Made by a program: the position numbers and the translations under genes. From contig NZ_JAAIXY010000030.1 of the NCBI RefSeq assembly GCF_010894455.1, forward strand, positions 62,001 through 126,000: DNA of 64,000 nt. Reading direction: 5' to 3'. Under the pieces are notes generated by a model. The model had not been told where the DNA came from. It ran no database searches and worked only from the letters and a program-made list of their open reading frames with translations. This document shows positions 26,567 through 35,569 of this stretch, in pieces. The DNA is from Myxococcus eversor (lineage in GTDB: Bacteria > Myxococcota > Myxococcia > Myxococcales > Myxococcaceae). The first letter of the stretch is position 1; every line of letters starts with the position of its first letter.

Positions 26567-27604
26567 ATGAGCGTGCTGGACAAGGTGCTGTCATTGCGAC
26601 CCGGCAACACGGTGGCCCGAGTGGGTCCGGGCTCGCGCATTCCGCTGCTCAACCCCCGTGAGCCGCTGCGCGCGCTGGAGCGCGTCCCGGTGGCGCTGCC
26701 CTGCCTGCCCGTCCAGGCCAAGGGCGCGCTGCCCGGGCTGCTGCGCGCGGCGCGCTCCGAGGACACCGTCCTGGGCCTGGCGTGTCCGCACCCCACCGCG
26801 GACCGGGGCGCGGCGGAGCGCTTCGTCGCGGCGGTGCACGAGGCCGCCGTGGAGGCCGAGCACTCCCGGCCGCTGTTCCTCCAGGCCGGGCCCGTGCGCG
26901 TAGTGAAGGCGGACGAGGACTCGCTCGGTCCACTGCGCGAGGGCATCTTCCGCGTGGTGGACGCGGGCTTCTCGCTGGTGTCGTTGGACCTGTCGCGGCT
27001 GGACTCCTACGCCGCGGTGGAGGCCGTCAACGCGCTGGCGGGCCCCGTGACGGAGCGGGAGCTGTCCCTGGAGCTGAGCGCCCCGGCGCCGGGCCACGGC
27101 GGCCTGCTGGACGCGTACCGCTCGCTCCTGGAGGGCCTCAAGCAGTGGAAGGTGCCGGTGCGCTTCGTGCGCGTCTCGGAGCGGGACCTGGGCGGCGGCG
27201 AGCCGGACGTGGGCATGCTGCGCTCCGTGGTGGACCTGGCCGCCGAATACGGCGCGGTGGTGTGCGTGGGCGACGTGCGCGAGGGCTTTCCCCGGACGCT
27301 GCCCACCTACGTCGCGGCGGGCGCTCGCAAGGTGGACTGCATCGGCCCCTTCGAGCGGCTCGCGCTGGGCTCCTGGTCCGCGGACCTCCGCGCGAGCGTG
27401 GAGGAGAAGGCGGCCGCCTCTGGTGTGGCGGCGGGGGAACTCTTGAGCGTGCTGGAGGACAGCCTGCCACCCCTGGAGCCCAAGGCGCGGGAGCGGCTGG
27501 AGGCGCTGTCGTTCGCGGAGGCCTCGGAGGTCTTCGCCGCGCTGGGCGCGGTGGGCACGGGCGGCTCGGTGATGCGCTTCCTCGCGGAGAACCGGGGCGA
27601 GTAG
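26567..27604 (+). CDS. Hypothetical protein, possibly TIM-barrel
   Basis: 345-residue cytoplasmic protein of alternating beta-strand and helix segments, for example PLFLQAGPVRV, FSLVSLDLSRLDSY, RELSLELSAPAP and AVVCVGDVRE, the periodicity expected of a TIM barrel. The distribution loosely recalls class II sugar-bisphosphate aldolase (GatZ/KbaZ-like) proteins, but I cannot point to a conserved catalytic set. Start at ATG 26567. It precedes rsmD by 27 bases and may be co-transcribed with it. Confidence 0.5.
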   Translation: MSVLDKVLSLRPGNTVARVGPGSRIPLLNPREPLRALERVPVALPCLPVQAKGALPGLLRAARSEDTVLGLACPHPTADRGAAERFVAAVHEAAVEAEHSRPLFLQAGPVRVVKADEDSLGPLREGIFRVVDAGFSLVSLDLSRLDSYAAVEAVNALAGPVTERELSLELSAPAPGHGGLLDAYRSLLEGLKQWKVPVRFVRVSERDLGGGEPDVGMLRSVVDLAAEYGAVVCVGDVREGFPRTLPTYVAAGARKVDCIGPFERLALGSWSADLRASVEEKAAASGVAAGELLSVLEDSLPPLEPKARERLEALSFAEASEVFAALGAVGTGGSVMRFLAENRGE

Positions 27605-27631
27605 CCGCCGCGCGGTGTAGAAGGGCCGCCT

Positions 27632-28189
27632 ATGCGAATCGTCTCAGGCTCCGCGAAGGGCAGGGCCATCGCCGGTCCCAAGTCCACGTCGCTCCACATC
27701 CGCCCCACGGCGGACCGCGTCCGGGAGACCATCTTCAACGTGCTGGGCCAGTTCCTGGACGGCCAGAAGGTCCTCGACTTGTACGCGGGCACCGGCGCGC
27801 TGGGCCTGGAGGCCCTGTCCCGAGGCGCGGGGAGCGTGGTGCTGGTGGACCAGGACCGGGAGGCCCAGGCCCTGTGCCGGCAGAACACGGACGCGCTGGG
27901 CTTCGCCAGCCAGGTGGAGCTGCTCGCCCAGCCCGTCGTCCGAGCGCTCGAGTCCCTGCGCCGCCGCAACGAGCGCTTCGAGCTCATCTTCGCGGACCCG
28001 CCCTATGCCGCGCGCGTCGTGGAGACGGTGCTGGAGGGGGTGACGGGGGCGACGCTGCTGGCGCCGAGCGGGATGCTGGTGGTGGAGCACGACAAGAGGG
28101 AGAGCGCTCCGGATGCCCATGCGGGGCTGACGCTGGAGGACCAGCGCCGGTTCGGCGACACCCTGGTGAGCTTCTACCGGGCGCCCTGA
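27632..28189 (+). CDS. rsmD: 16S rRNA (guanine-966-N2)-methyltransferase
   Basis: 185 residues. N-terminus RIVSGSAKGRAIAGP and IRPTADRVRETIFNVLG are typical RsmD. SAM site VLDLYAGTGALGLEALSRGA (motif I) and the catalytic DPPY (FADPPYA) are intact. It methylates G966 of 16S rRNA. It is followed closely by coaD, the usual bacterial order, which supports both calls. Confidence 0.95.
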   Translation: MRIVSGSAKGRAIAGPKSTSLHIRPTADRVRETIFNVLGQFLDGQKVLDLYAGTGALGLEALSRGAGSVVLVDQDREAQALCRQNTDALGFASQVELLAQPVVRALESLRRRNERFELIFADPPYAARVVETVLEGVTGATLLAPSGMLVVEHDKRESAPDAHAGLTLEDQRRFGDTLVSFYRAP

Positions 28190-28234
28190 CCATTGCTTGA
28201 CCGGCATCCGGGGCCGTTCGAGACTCCCTGGCAC

Positions 28235-28717
28235 ATGCCGGTCGCCATCTACCCAGGTTCGTTCGATCCGCTCACCAACGGGCACCTGAGCCTCATTCAG
28301 CGCAGCCTGAAGATGTTCGACAAAGTCATCGTCGCCATCGCGGTGAACCCGAAGAAGACGCCGCTCTTCACCGAGGACGAGCGGCGCGACTTGATTCGCG
28401 ACGCCGTGAAGGACCCGAGGGTGGAGGTCGACGCCTTCCACGGTCTGCTGGTGGACTACGTCAAGCGCCGAGGGGTGAGCGTCATCGTCCGCGGGCTCCG
28501 GGCGGTGTCGGACTTCGAATACGAGTTCCAGCTCGCCAACATGAACCGCAAGCTGGCGCCCACGGTGGAGACCGTCTTCATGATGACGGGGGAGGACTAC
28601 TTCTACATCTCCTCTCAGCTCGTTCGGGAGGTCGCTTCGTTCAACGGCGACGTCACGGGGCTGGTGCCGCCCAACGTGCACGACGCGCTCAAGGCGAAGT
28701 TCGCGCGGAAGACGTAG
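28235..28717 (+). CDS. coaD: Phosphopantetheine adenylyltransferase
   Basis: 160 residues, typical size. N-terminal IYPGSFDPLTNGHL contains the T/HxGH nucleotidyl-transferase motif (NGHL), and IVRGLRAVSDFEYEFQLANMNRKL with the later EDYFYISSQLVREVASFNGDV are CoaD signatures. It converts 4'-phosphopantetheine to dephospho-CoA in coenzyme A synthesis. Start at ATG 28235; 45 bases after rsmD. Confidence 0.96.
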   Translation: MPVAIYPGSFDPLTNGHLSLIQRSLKMFDKVIVAIAVNPKKTPLFTEDERRDLIRDAVKDPRVEVDAFHGLLVDYVKRRGVSVIVRGLRAVSDFEYEFQLANMNRKLAPTVETVFMMTGEDYFYISSQLVREVASFNGDVTGLVPPNVHDALKAKFARKT

Positions 28718-28768
28718 CCCGCTTCGAGGCACTTGTCGGGCCGGCGCCGCCGCGCTACGCATTCGCGC

Positions 28769-29959
28769 ATGAAACTCGCCCGTCGGCTCCAGGCCATCAA
28801 GCCGTCTCCCACGCTCGCTCTCAACTCCCGCGCCAAGGCGCTCGCGGCCCAAGGCGTGGACGTGGTGGCCCTGGCGGCCGGCGAGCCGGACTTCGACACG
28901 CCGGACTACATCAAGCAGGCGGCCATCGACGCGCTGAAGGCCGGCTTCACCAAGTACACGGCCACGGCGGGAATCCCCGAGCTGCGCGAGGCCATCTGCC
29001 GCAAGCTGGAGCGCGACAACGGGCTGCGCTTCACGCCGGAGCAGGTGCTCGTCACGTCCGGTGGCAAGCAGGCGCTCTACAACTTCTGCCAGGCGGTGCT
29101 GGACGAGGGGGACGAGGTCCTCATCTTCTCTCCGTACTGGGTCAGCTACCCGGACATGGTGCGGCTCGCGGGGGCCACGCCCGTCATCGTCGCCACGCGT
29201 GAGGAGGACGGCTTCGCGCCGGACCCGGACGCCATCCGCCGGGCCCTCACCCCGCGCACGCGCGCCGTCTTCATCAACAGCCCGGGCAACCCGACGGGCG
29301 CGGTGTACTCGCGCGCCGCGCTGGAGGGCATCGCCGACGCCGTGCGCGGCCATGACTGCCTCATCGTCACGGACGACATCTACGAGAAGCTCCTCTACAC
29401 GGGCGAGCGGCTGGGCATCAGCGACGTGGCGCCGGACCTGGTGCCCCGGCTCGTCGTCGTCAACGGCATGAGCAAGGCGTACTCCATGACGGGCTGGCGC
29501 ATGGGCTATGCGGCGGGGCCTCGGCCGGTGCTGTCCGCGATGCAGTTGGTGCAGGACCAGTCCACCTCCAACGCGTCATCCATCGGCCAGAAGGCCGCGT
29601 TGGCGGCGCTCCAGGGACCGCCGGACACGATTGCCGCCATGGTGACGGAGTACCGCGCGCGAAGGGACTACTTCGTGGGCGGCCTCAACGCGCTGGACGG
29701 CGTGCGCTGCCGGATGCCGGAGGGGGCCTTCTACGCGCTCGCGGATGTCCGGGGGCTCTACGGTCGGCCCTACAAGGGCAAGGCGGTGACGGGCTCCATT
29801 CAGTTGTCGGAGATCCTCCTCGACGACTTCCGCGTCGCCGCCGTGCCGGGAGACCCGTTCGGCGCGGAGGGGTACATCCGCATGAGCTTCGCCACGTCGC
29901 GCGAGGTGCTCGGCAAGGGGCTCGCGCGGCTGGGCGAACTGGTCCAGGCGCTGCGCTGA
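28769..29959 (+). CDS. PLP-dependent aminotransferase, aspartate-type
   Basis: 396-residue fold-type I aminotransferase. Substrate/PLP signatures: LAAGEPDFDTPDYI, GGKQALYNF, INSPGNPTGAVYS, VTDDIYEKLLYTG, and the PLP lysine in NGMSKAYSMTGWRMGY. The C-terminal Arg that binds the substrate carboxylate is in FGAEGYIRMSFATS. This pattern fits the AspAT 1-gamma group, which acts on aspartate and sometimes prephenate. Start at ATG 28769, 51 bases after coaD. Confidence 0.92.
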   Translation: MKLARRLQAIKPSPTLALNSRAKALAAQGVDVVALAAGEPDFDTPDYIKQAAIDALKAGFTKYTATAGIPELREAICRKLERDNGLRFTPEQVLVTSGGKQALYNFCQAVLDEGDEVLIFSPYWVSYPDMVRLAGATPVIVATREEDGFAPDPDAIRRALTPRTRAVFINSPGNPTGAVYSRAALEGIADAVRGHDCLIVTDDIYEKLLYTGERLGISDVAPDLVPRLVVVNGMSKAYSMTGWRMGYAAGPRPVLSAMQLVQDQSTSNASSIGQKAALAALQGPPDTIAAMVTEYRARRDYFVGGLNALDGVRCRMPEGAFYALADVRGLYGRPYKGKAVTGSIQLSEILLDDFRVAAVPGDPFGAEGYIRMSFATSREVLGKGLARLGELVQALR

Positions 29960-29976
29960 AGCCCCGGCCCGTTTCT

Positions 29977-30007
29977 CCCCGGCGGGCCCGAGAGGGTGTC
30001 GCCGGGG
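29977..30007. terminator. Convergent terminator
   Basis: Perfect arms CCCCGGCG (29977-29984) and CGCCGGGG (30000-30007) between the aminotransferase (plus) and the Pro/Ala-rich gene (minus). No strong T run. Confidence 0.6.
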
Positions 30008-30013
30008 TGGGGC

Positions 30014-30883
30014 TCAGTCCGTGTAGGCGAAGGCGCGGTACTCGCCGCCGTACGGCTTGTAGAGGAAGACACCGGCGCGGCCGGAGAGGTTGCCCACGGC
30101 GACCCAGATGTCCTTCATGTTGCGCAGGTCCAACCCGAGCCGGGCGGGGGCCTTGCCGTACTTCTTCTCCATCTCCTCCAGCGTCATCACTTCCACGTCG
30201 TAGAGGTTGACCAGGTCCGTTCGCTTGAGGCGCAGCTGCTTCACCCACGCGGCCACCAGCTCCTCGGGCGTGGCGAAGCGCTTCTCCTCGAGCTGGAACG
30301 GGTAGAACAGCTCGTTGGCGGTGCTGCGCACATCACCCGTCAAGAGGCACTGGAAGAGGAAGCGCGCGCTCGTCTTGATGTCGCTCAGCTTCACCTCCGT
30401 CGCCGACATCGGCGGCGCGTCCGAGATGACGGGCGGGGGCACCACCATGTCGGCGGGCTTGATTGCCGGGGGCGGAGCGGGTGTCGGCGCCGTGGCTGTC
30501 GTGGGCGCGGCCGTCGTGGGCGCGGCCGTCGGAGCCGCGGCCGTCGTGGGCGCGGCGGGCTTGGGCGCGGAAGGCGGCGTCTCGGCGGGCTTGGCCGGCG
30601 CGGGGGCCTTCTCGGCGGTGGGCTTCGGCGTGGGCGCCGGAGTCTCGGCGGTGGCGGGCTTGGGGGCCGGAGGCGCCTCGGCGGGCCTGGCCTGGGCGGG
30701 GGCGCTCTCGGTGGGCTTGGGCGCGGGAAGCGGGTCGGCCTTCACGGGCGCCTGGGCGGCGGGGGCCTGGGCGGCGGGCTCAGGAGCGGGCGAGGGCGCG
30801 GCGGCGGGCTCGGGCGTCTCCGGCGCCTGGGCGAGCGCGGGGGCGGAGAGGGAGAGGATGAGGGCCAGGGACCAGCGACGCAT
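30014..30883 (-). CDS. Exported Pro/Ala-rich protein with C-terminal domain
   Basis: 289 residues. ATG 30883 has GGAGG upstream and gives a signal peptide (SLALILSLSAPALAQA). Residues about 20-150 are a low-complexity Pro/Ala/Lys stretch with repeated AAPT and PKPA units. The folded C-terminal domain (about 165-289) contains a 15-residue FLFQCLLTGDVRSTANELF helix and a tail with LGLDLRNMKDIWVAVGNLSG. The domain is not one I recognise. The long linker suggests it reaches across the periplasm or wall, but no binding motif is visible. Divergent from carB. Confidence 0.7.
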   Translation of the reverse strand: MRRWSLALILSLSAPALAQAPETPEPAAAPSPAPEPAAQAPAAQAPVKADPLPAPKPTESAPAQARPAEAPPAPKPATAETPAPTPKPTAEKAPAPAKPAETPPSAPKPAAPTTAAAPTAAPTTAAPTTATAPTPAPPPAIKPADMVVPPPVISDAPPMSATEVKLSDIKTSARFLFQCLLTGDVRSTANELFYPFQLEEKRFATPEELVAAWVKQLRLKRTDLVNLYDVEVMTLEEMEKKYGKAPARLGLDLRNMKDIWVAVGNLSGRAGVFLYKPYGGEYRAFAYTD

Positions 30884-31033
30884 GCGACCTCCGAGGACGG
30901 GCGGAGCGTAGCAGAGCCTGGGCACCGGGCGTCTGGGAGTCGGCTGGGAGAACCGGGCGTCCGGGCGTCCGGACGTCACGTGCCACATAACATCCGTGCA
31001 TGCGGAGTCAGACGTTGGTATTGGGGCGCCCCG

Positions 31034-34000
31034 ATGCCTAAGCGTACCGATATCCGCAAGGTTCTGGTGATTGGCTCGGGCCCGATTGTCATCGGCCAGG
31101 CCGTCGAGTTCGACTACTCCGGTACTCAAGCCATCAAGGCTCTCCGGGATGAAGGCGTGGAGGTGGTGCTGCTCAACAGCAACCCCGCCACGGTGATGAC
31201 GGACCCAGAATTCGCCTTTCGCACCTACATCGAGCCCATCACCGTGGACGCGGCGGAGCGAATCATCGCCGCCGAGCGGCCGGACTCGCTACTGCCGACG
31301 ATGGGAGGGCAGACGGCGCTGAACCTGGCCAAGGCCCTGGCCGAGCAGGGCATCCTGGAGAAGTACGGGGTGCGCTTGATTGGTGCCTCGCTGGAGGCCA
31401 TCAACAAGGCCGAGGACCGGAAGCTCTTCAAGGCGGCCATGCAGAAGATTGGCGTGGCGCTGCCGAAGAGCGGCTACGCGACGACGCTGGCGGAGGCGAT
31501 GGCGCTGGTGGAGGAGATTGGCTTCCCGTCCATCATCCGCCCCTCGTTCACGCTCGGCGGCACCGGCGGTGGCATCGCGTACAACCGCGACGAGTTCGAG
31601 AGCATCTGCCGCTCGGGCCTGAAGGCGAGCCCCAACTCCACCATCCTCGTGGAGGAGAGCGTGCTCGGCTGGAAGGAGTACGAGCTGGAGGTGGTCCGCG
31701 ACACGGCGGACAACGTCATCATCGTCTGCTCGATTGAGAACCTGGACCCCATGGGGGTTCACACGGGTGACTCGATCACGGTGGCGCCGGCGCAGACGCT
31801 GACGGACCGCGAGTACCAGCGGATGCGGCAGGCGTCGCTGGCCATCATCCGGGAGATTGGCGTCGACACGGGTGGCTCGAACATCCAGTTCGGCATCCAC
31901 CCGAAAGATGGCCGCATGGTGGTCATCGAGATGAACCCGCGCGTGTCGCGCTCCAGCGCGCTGGCGTCGAAGGCGACGGGGTATCCCATCGCGAAGATCG
32001 CCGCGAAGCTGGCGCTGGGCTACACGCTGGACGAACTGCGCAACGACATCACCCGTGACACGCCGGCCTCGTTCGAGCCGACGCTGGACTACGTGGTGGT
32101 GAAGATTCCGCGCTTCAACTTCGAGAAGTTCCCGCACGCGGACCGGACGCTGACCACGAGCATGCGCTCGGTGGGCGAGGTGATGGCCATTGGCCGCACC
32201 TTCCCCGAGGCGTACATGAAGGCGCTGCGCTCCATGGAGTTGGGGCGTGTGGGGCTGGAGCCGCCCGAGCTGCCCGCGGAGAAGGAGGAGCGCGAGAAGG
32301 TGCTGCGCGAGGCGCTGCGGATTCCGCGCCCCGAGCGGCCCTGGTTCGTGGCCCAGGCGTTCCGCGAGGGCCTGACGGTGGACGACGTGCACGCGCTGTC
32401 GCACATCGACCCGTGGTTCCTGCGCTACATCGAGATGTTGGTGCGCGAGGGCCAGTCCATCCAGGAGTACGGCCGGTTGGACCAGCTTCCGGACGAGGTG
32501 CTCCGGCAGGCGAAGGCGCACGGCTTCTCCGACAGCTACCTGGGCAAGCTGCTCGGGTATCCGGAGGAGGAGGTGCGGGCGCACCGGCACGCGCGCAACA
32601 TCCGTCCCGTGTTCAAGCGGGTGGACACGTGCGCCGCGGAGTTCGAGGCCTTCACGCCGTACCTGTACTCGACCTACGAGGAAGAGGACGAGGCGCCGCC
32701 GACGGACCGCCAGAAGGTGCTCATCCTGGGCAGCGGGCCCATCCGAATCGGCCAGGGCATCGAGTTCGACTACGCGTGCGTGCACGCGGCCTTCGCGCTG
32801 CGCGAGGCCGGGTACGAGACGGTGATGGTCAACTGCAACCCGGAGACGGTGTCCACGGACTACGACACGTCGGACCGGCTCTACTTCGAGCCGCTGACGA
32901 TTGAAGACGTGCTGGAGGTGTCTCAGCGCGAGAAGCCGGTGGGCGCGATTGTCCAGTTCGGCGGCCAGACGCCGCTGCGAATCTCGGTGCCGCTGGAGAA
33001 GGCGGGCCTGCCGATTCTGGGCACGTCGCCGGACGCCATCGACCGGGCGGAGGACCGCGAGCGGTTCAGCAAGCTGATTGAAAAGCTGGGGCTGACGCAG
33101 CCGGAGAACGGGGTGGCGCGCAGCCACGCGGAGGCGTTCAAGGTGGCCGAGCGCATCGGCTATCCGGTGATGGTGCGTCCCTCGTACGTGCTGGGTGGGC
33201 GCGCGATGGAGACGGTGTACGACGCGTCCAGCCTGGAGCGGTACATGCGCGAGGCGGTGAGCGCGTCGCCTGAGCACCCGGTGTTGATCGATCGCTTCCT
33301 GAAGGACGCGATTGAGGTGGACCTGGACCTGGTCGCGGACCGGACGGGCGCGGTGATGATTGGTGGGGTGCTGGAGCACATCCAGGAGGCGGGTGTGCAC
33401 TCGGGTGATGCCGCGGCGACGCTGCCGCCGCACTCGCTGCCGCCGGACCTGGTGGAGCGGATGAAGGACCAGGCGATTGCGCTCGCGCGGGAGTTGGGCG
33501 TGGTGGGCCTGATGAATGTGCAGTTCGCCATCCAGGGGAAGACCATCTACATCCTGGAAGTGAACCCGCGTGCGAGCCGCACGGTGCCGTTCATCTCGAA
33601 GGCCACGGGTGTGGCGATGGCGAAGATCGCCGCGCTGTGCATGGTGGGCAAGACGCTGAAGGAGCTCAACGCGACGTCGGAGCCGGAGATGAAGCACGTC
33701 GCGGTGAAGGAGAGCGTGTTCCCCTTCGCGCGCTTCGCGGGCGTGGACGTGATTCTCGGGCCGGAGATGAAGTCGACGGGCGAGGTGATGGGCCTGGCGC
33801 AGGACTACGCGTCGGCCTTCGCCAAGAGCCAGCTGGCGGCGGGGGTGAAGCTGCCGAAGAGCGGCAAGGTCTTCATCTCGGTGAAGGATGACGACAAGCC
33901 GGCGGTGGTGGACCTGGCGCGGCGGCTGAGGTCCATGGGGTTCTCGCTCATCGTGACGGCGGGGACGCACAAGTACCTGGCGACGAAGGGAATCGACGCG

Positions 34001-34288
34001 CAGGTGGTGCAGAAGGTGAAGGAGGGCCGGCCGAACATCGTCGACAAGATTGTCGATGGGGAGATTGTGTTGGTCATCAACACGACCTTCGGCAAGCAGG
34101 AGATCTCCGACAGCTTCTCCATCCGTCGTGAGGCGTTGATGCACTCGGTGCCGTACTACACGACGGTGCAGGCGGCGCGCATGGCGGTGGGCGCGCTGGA
34201 GGCGCTCAAGCGCACGGACCTGGAGGTGAAGCCGCTGCAGGAGTACCTGGGCATCACCAGCACGGTGCCGGGCAAGCCCCGGCGGTAG
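31034..34288 (+). CDS. carB: Carbamoyl-phosphate synthase large subunit
   Basis: 1084 residues, typical length. N-terminal half: SGPIVIGQAVEFDYSGTQA, then an ATP-grasp carboxyphosphate domain with VEMNPRVSRSSALASKATG. An oligomerisation region follows, then a second ATP-grasp domain beginning LGSGPIRIGQGIEFDYACVHA with VEVNPRASRTVPFISKATG. The C-terminal MGS-like regulatory domain (about 940-1084) is complete. It makes carbamoyl phosphate for pyrimidine and arginine synthesis. carA is not adjacent. Start at ATG 31034; a GGGGCGCCCC palindrome abuts the start and no clear ribosome site is seen. Confidence 0.97.
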   Translation: MPKRTDIRKVLVIGSGPIVIGQAVEFDYSGTQAIKALRDEGVEVVLLNSNPATVMTDPEFAFRTYIEPITVDAAERIIAAERPDSLLPTMGGQTALNLAKALAEQGILEKYGVRLIGASLEAINKAEDRKLFKAAMQKIGVALPKSGYATTLAEAMALVEEIGFPSIIRPSFTLGGTGGGIAYNRDEFESICRSGLKASPNSTILVEESVLGWKEYELEVVRDTADNVIIVCSIENLDPMGVHTGDSITVAPAQTLTDREYQRMRQASLAIIREIGVDTGGSNIQFGIHPKDGRMVVIEMNPRVSRSSALASKATGYPIAKIAAKLALGYTLDELRNDITRDTPASFEPTLDYVVVKIPRFNFEKFPHADRTLTTSMRSVGEVMAIGRTFPEAYMKALRSMELGRVGLEPPELPAEKEEREKVLREALRIPRPERPWFVAQAFREGLTVDDVHALSHIDPWFLRYIEMLVREGQSIQEYGRLDQLPDEVLRQAKAHGFSDSYLGKLLGYPEEEVRAHRHARNIRPVFKRVDTCAAEFEAFTPYLYSTYEEEDEAPPTDRQKVLILGSGPIRIGQGIEFDYACVHAAFALREAGYETVMVNCNPETVSTDYDTSDRLYFEPLTIEDVLEVSQREKPVGAIVQFGGQTPLRISVPLEKAGLPILGTSPDAIDRAEDRERFSKLIEKLGLTQPENGVARSHAEAFKVAERIGYPVMVRPSYVLGGRAMETVYDASSLERYMREAVSASPEHPVLIDRFLKDAIEVDLDLVADRTGAVMIGGVLEHIQEAGVHSGDAAATLPPHSLPPDLVERMKDQAIALARELGVVGLMNVQFAIQGKTIYILEVNPRASRTVPFISKATGVAMAKIAALCMVGKTLKELNATSEPEMKHVAVKESVFPFARFAGVDVILGPEMKSTGEVMGLAQDYASAFAKSQLAAGVKLPKSGKVFISVKDDDKPAVVDLARRLRSMGFSLIVTAGTHKYLATKGIDAQVVQKVKEGRPNIVDKIVDGEIVLVINTTFGKQEISDSFSIRREALMHSVPYYTTVQAARMAVGALEALKRTDLEVKPLQEYLGITSTVPGKPRR

Positions 34289-34309
34289 GACGCGCTTCGG
34301 GATGTTCCG

Positions 34310-34352
34310 AACGGCCCCGTTCCCTGGGTGGGAGCGGGGCCGTTTGCGTTTG
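34310..34352. terminator. carB terminator
   Basis: Perfect arms AACGGCCCCG (34310-34319) and CGGGGCCGTT (34335-34344), then TTTGCGTTT. Lies between carB and the convergent SDR gene; it can serve both. Confidence 0.85.
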
Positions 34353-34391
34353 GGCCCGTGTCAGCTTGACGAGGACACGCGGTGGTCAACG

Positions 34392-35198
34392 CTACTTCGC
34401 GGCGCGGTTCATCATGTCCCAATAGCTGTGCAGGCCACGGATGTGATTGCCACCATCGACGCAGATGGTCTCCCCGGTAATCCAGGCGGCATCCTCGCCG
34501 CACAGGAAGGAGACGACGCCCGCGACGTCCGCCGGCATGCCGCAGGCCTTGCCCAACGGTGTCCGGGCGAGGAACTCCTGTCCCATGACCTCGATGAGCC
34601 CCACGCTTTCCGCCAGTGGCGTGCGAATGACTCCAGGCGCCACCACGTTCACCCGGATTCCATGACGCCCGAGCTCCGACGCGGCGACCTTCGAGAGGTT
34701 GGCGAGTCCGGCCTTGGAGGCGCAGTAGTGCGCCAGGCCATCCGTTACCGCGATCTGGTTCAGGGAGGAGATGTTGACCATCACCCCGGGCTTCTGAGCC
34801 TGGACGAGCGCCCGCCCGAAAGCCTTCATGAAGAGGAAGGGCCCCCTCAGGTTGGTGGCAATCACCTGGTCGAAGTCTTCGTCAGGGAGCTCGAGCAATG
34901 GAGCCAGCGTCGCAGTCCCGGCGTTGTTCACCAGAATCCCCGGCAAGCCCAACTCGCGCGTGGCGACGTCGATTCCCCGGGCGACATCCTCCGCCCGGCT
35001 CACGTCACCCTCGAAGGGCACGGCTCGCGCACGGCCCTCGAGAATGCGATTGAGCTCCCTGGCGGTTTCCTCCACCTTCGCGCCAGTCCGACCAAAGAGG
35101 AGCACATTGGCTCCATCTCGCATCAAGCGCTCGGCGATGCCTCGGCCAATGCCCTGTGCGGCTCCGGTTACGATCGCGCTGTTCGATATGAGCTTCAC
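34392..35198 (-). CDS. Short-chain dehydrogenase/reductase
   Basis: 268-residue classical SDR. The Rossmann glycine motif is TGAAQGIGRG, the NNAG motif LVNNAGTATLAP, and the catalytic tetrad Ser (ISSLNQ), Tyr and Lys (YCASKAG) is intact. The Arg in FGRTG after strand 2 suggests NADP preference. The best start is GTG 35198, with GGGGA just upstream; a longer reading to 35309 would overlap a palindromic operator-like element. Substrate unknown. Monocistronic. Confidence 0.9.
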   Translation of the reverse strand: MKLISNSAIVTGAAQGIGRGIAERLMRDGANVLLFGRTGAKVEETARELNRILEGRARAVPFEGDVSRAEDVARGIDVATRELGLPGILVNNAGTATLAPLLELPDEDFDQVIATNLRGPFLFMKAFGRALVQAQKPGVMVNISSLNQIAVTDGLAHYCASKAGLANLSKVAASELGRHGIRVNVVAPGVIRTPLAESVGLIEVMGQEFLARTPLGKACGMPADVAGVVSFLCGEDAAWITGETICVDGGNHIRGLHSYWDMMNRAAK

Positions 35199-35221
35199 GT
35201 TGTCCCCTGCCTGGTTGTTGA

Positions 35222-35243
35222 ACTTCCAGTCTAGGCTGGAAGT
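35222..35243. promoter_or_regulatory. Palindromic operator-like element
   Basis: Arms ACTTCCAG (35222-35229) and CTGGAAGT (35236-35243) flank a TCTAGG core, starting 24 bases before the SDR start codon. Length and symmetry fit a binding site for a TetR/MarR-type dimer. No such regulator is encoded nearby. Confidence 0.55.
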
Positions 35244-35569
35244 CGAGATTCGCGACCCGTGAGAGGAATAAGCGGAGTGGTACGGAACGCGGACGCTAAC
35301 GGGGCGCACCCCTGATTCCCAAACGCCAGGCCTCTACAATGTCTGGCGTCAAGGTCGGCATTGGCACTGCATCGTGGCTTGATTCTCCAGGGCAAGGGAT
35401 TGCGCTGGGACCCGAGGACTCCAGCCTTCTGGCCGTGGGGCCGGGCCCCACACGGTAGGTACAGGCCTCAGCGGCGTGGTCGGAAACGCTTCCCGATGTA
35501 CCCTCTGGCGGCTACCGTTGACGCGTTGCTCCGTCCCCCGTCCGACGCCTCGTCCGAGGAGCCCGCCGC
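35244..35569. other. Intergenic region upstream of SDR and desaturase
   Basis: About 325 bases with no supported gene. A short open frame overlapping 35361-35569 has no ribosome site and atypical composition. It should hold the promoters of the divergent SDR and desaturase genes; GAGGAG just before 35570 is the desaturase ribosome site. Confidence 0.4.

Noticed and set aside
29996..31033. Upstream extension of carB by 346 codons
   Set aside because: It is antisense to the Pro/Ala-rich gene; carB homology begins at 31034.
31289..34144. Long minus-strand frame opposite carB
   Set aside because: Shadow of carB, with His/Arg/Leu-rich composition typical of antisense frames.
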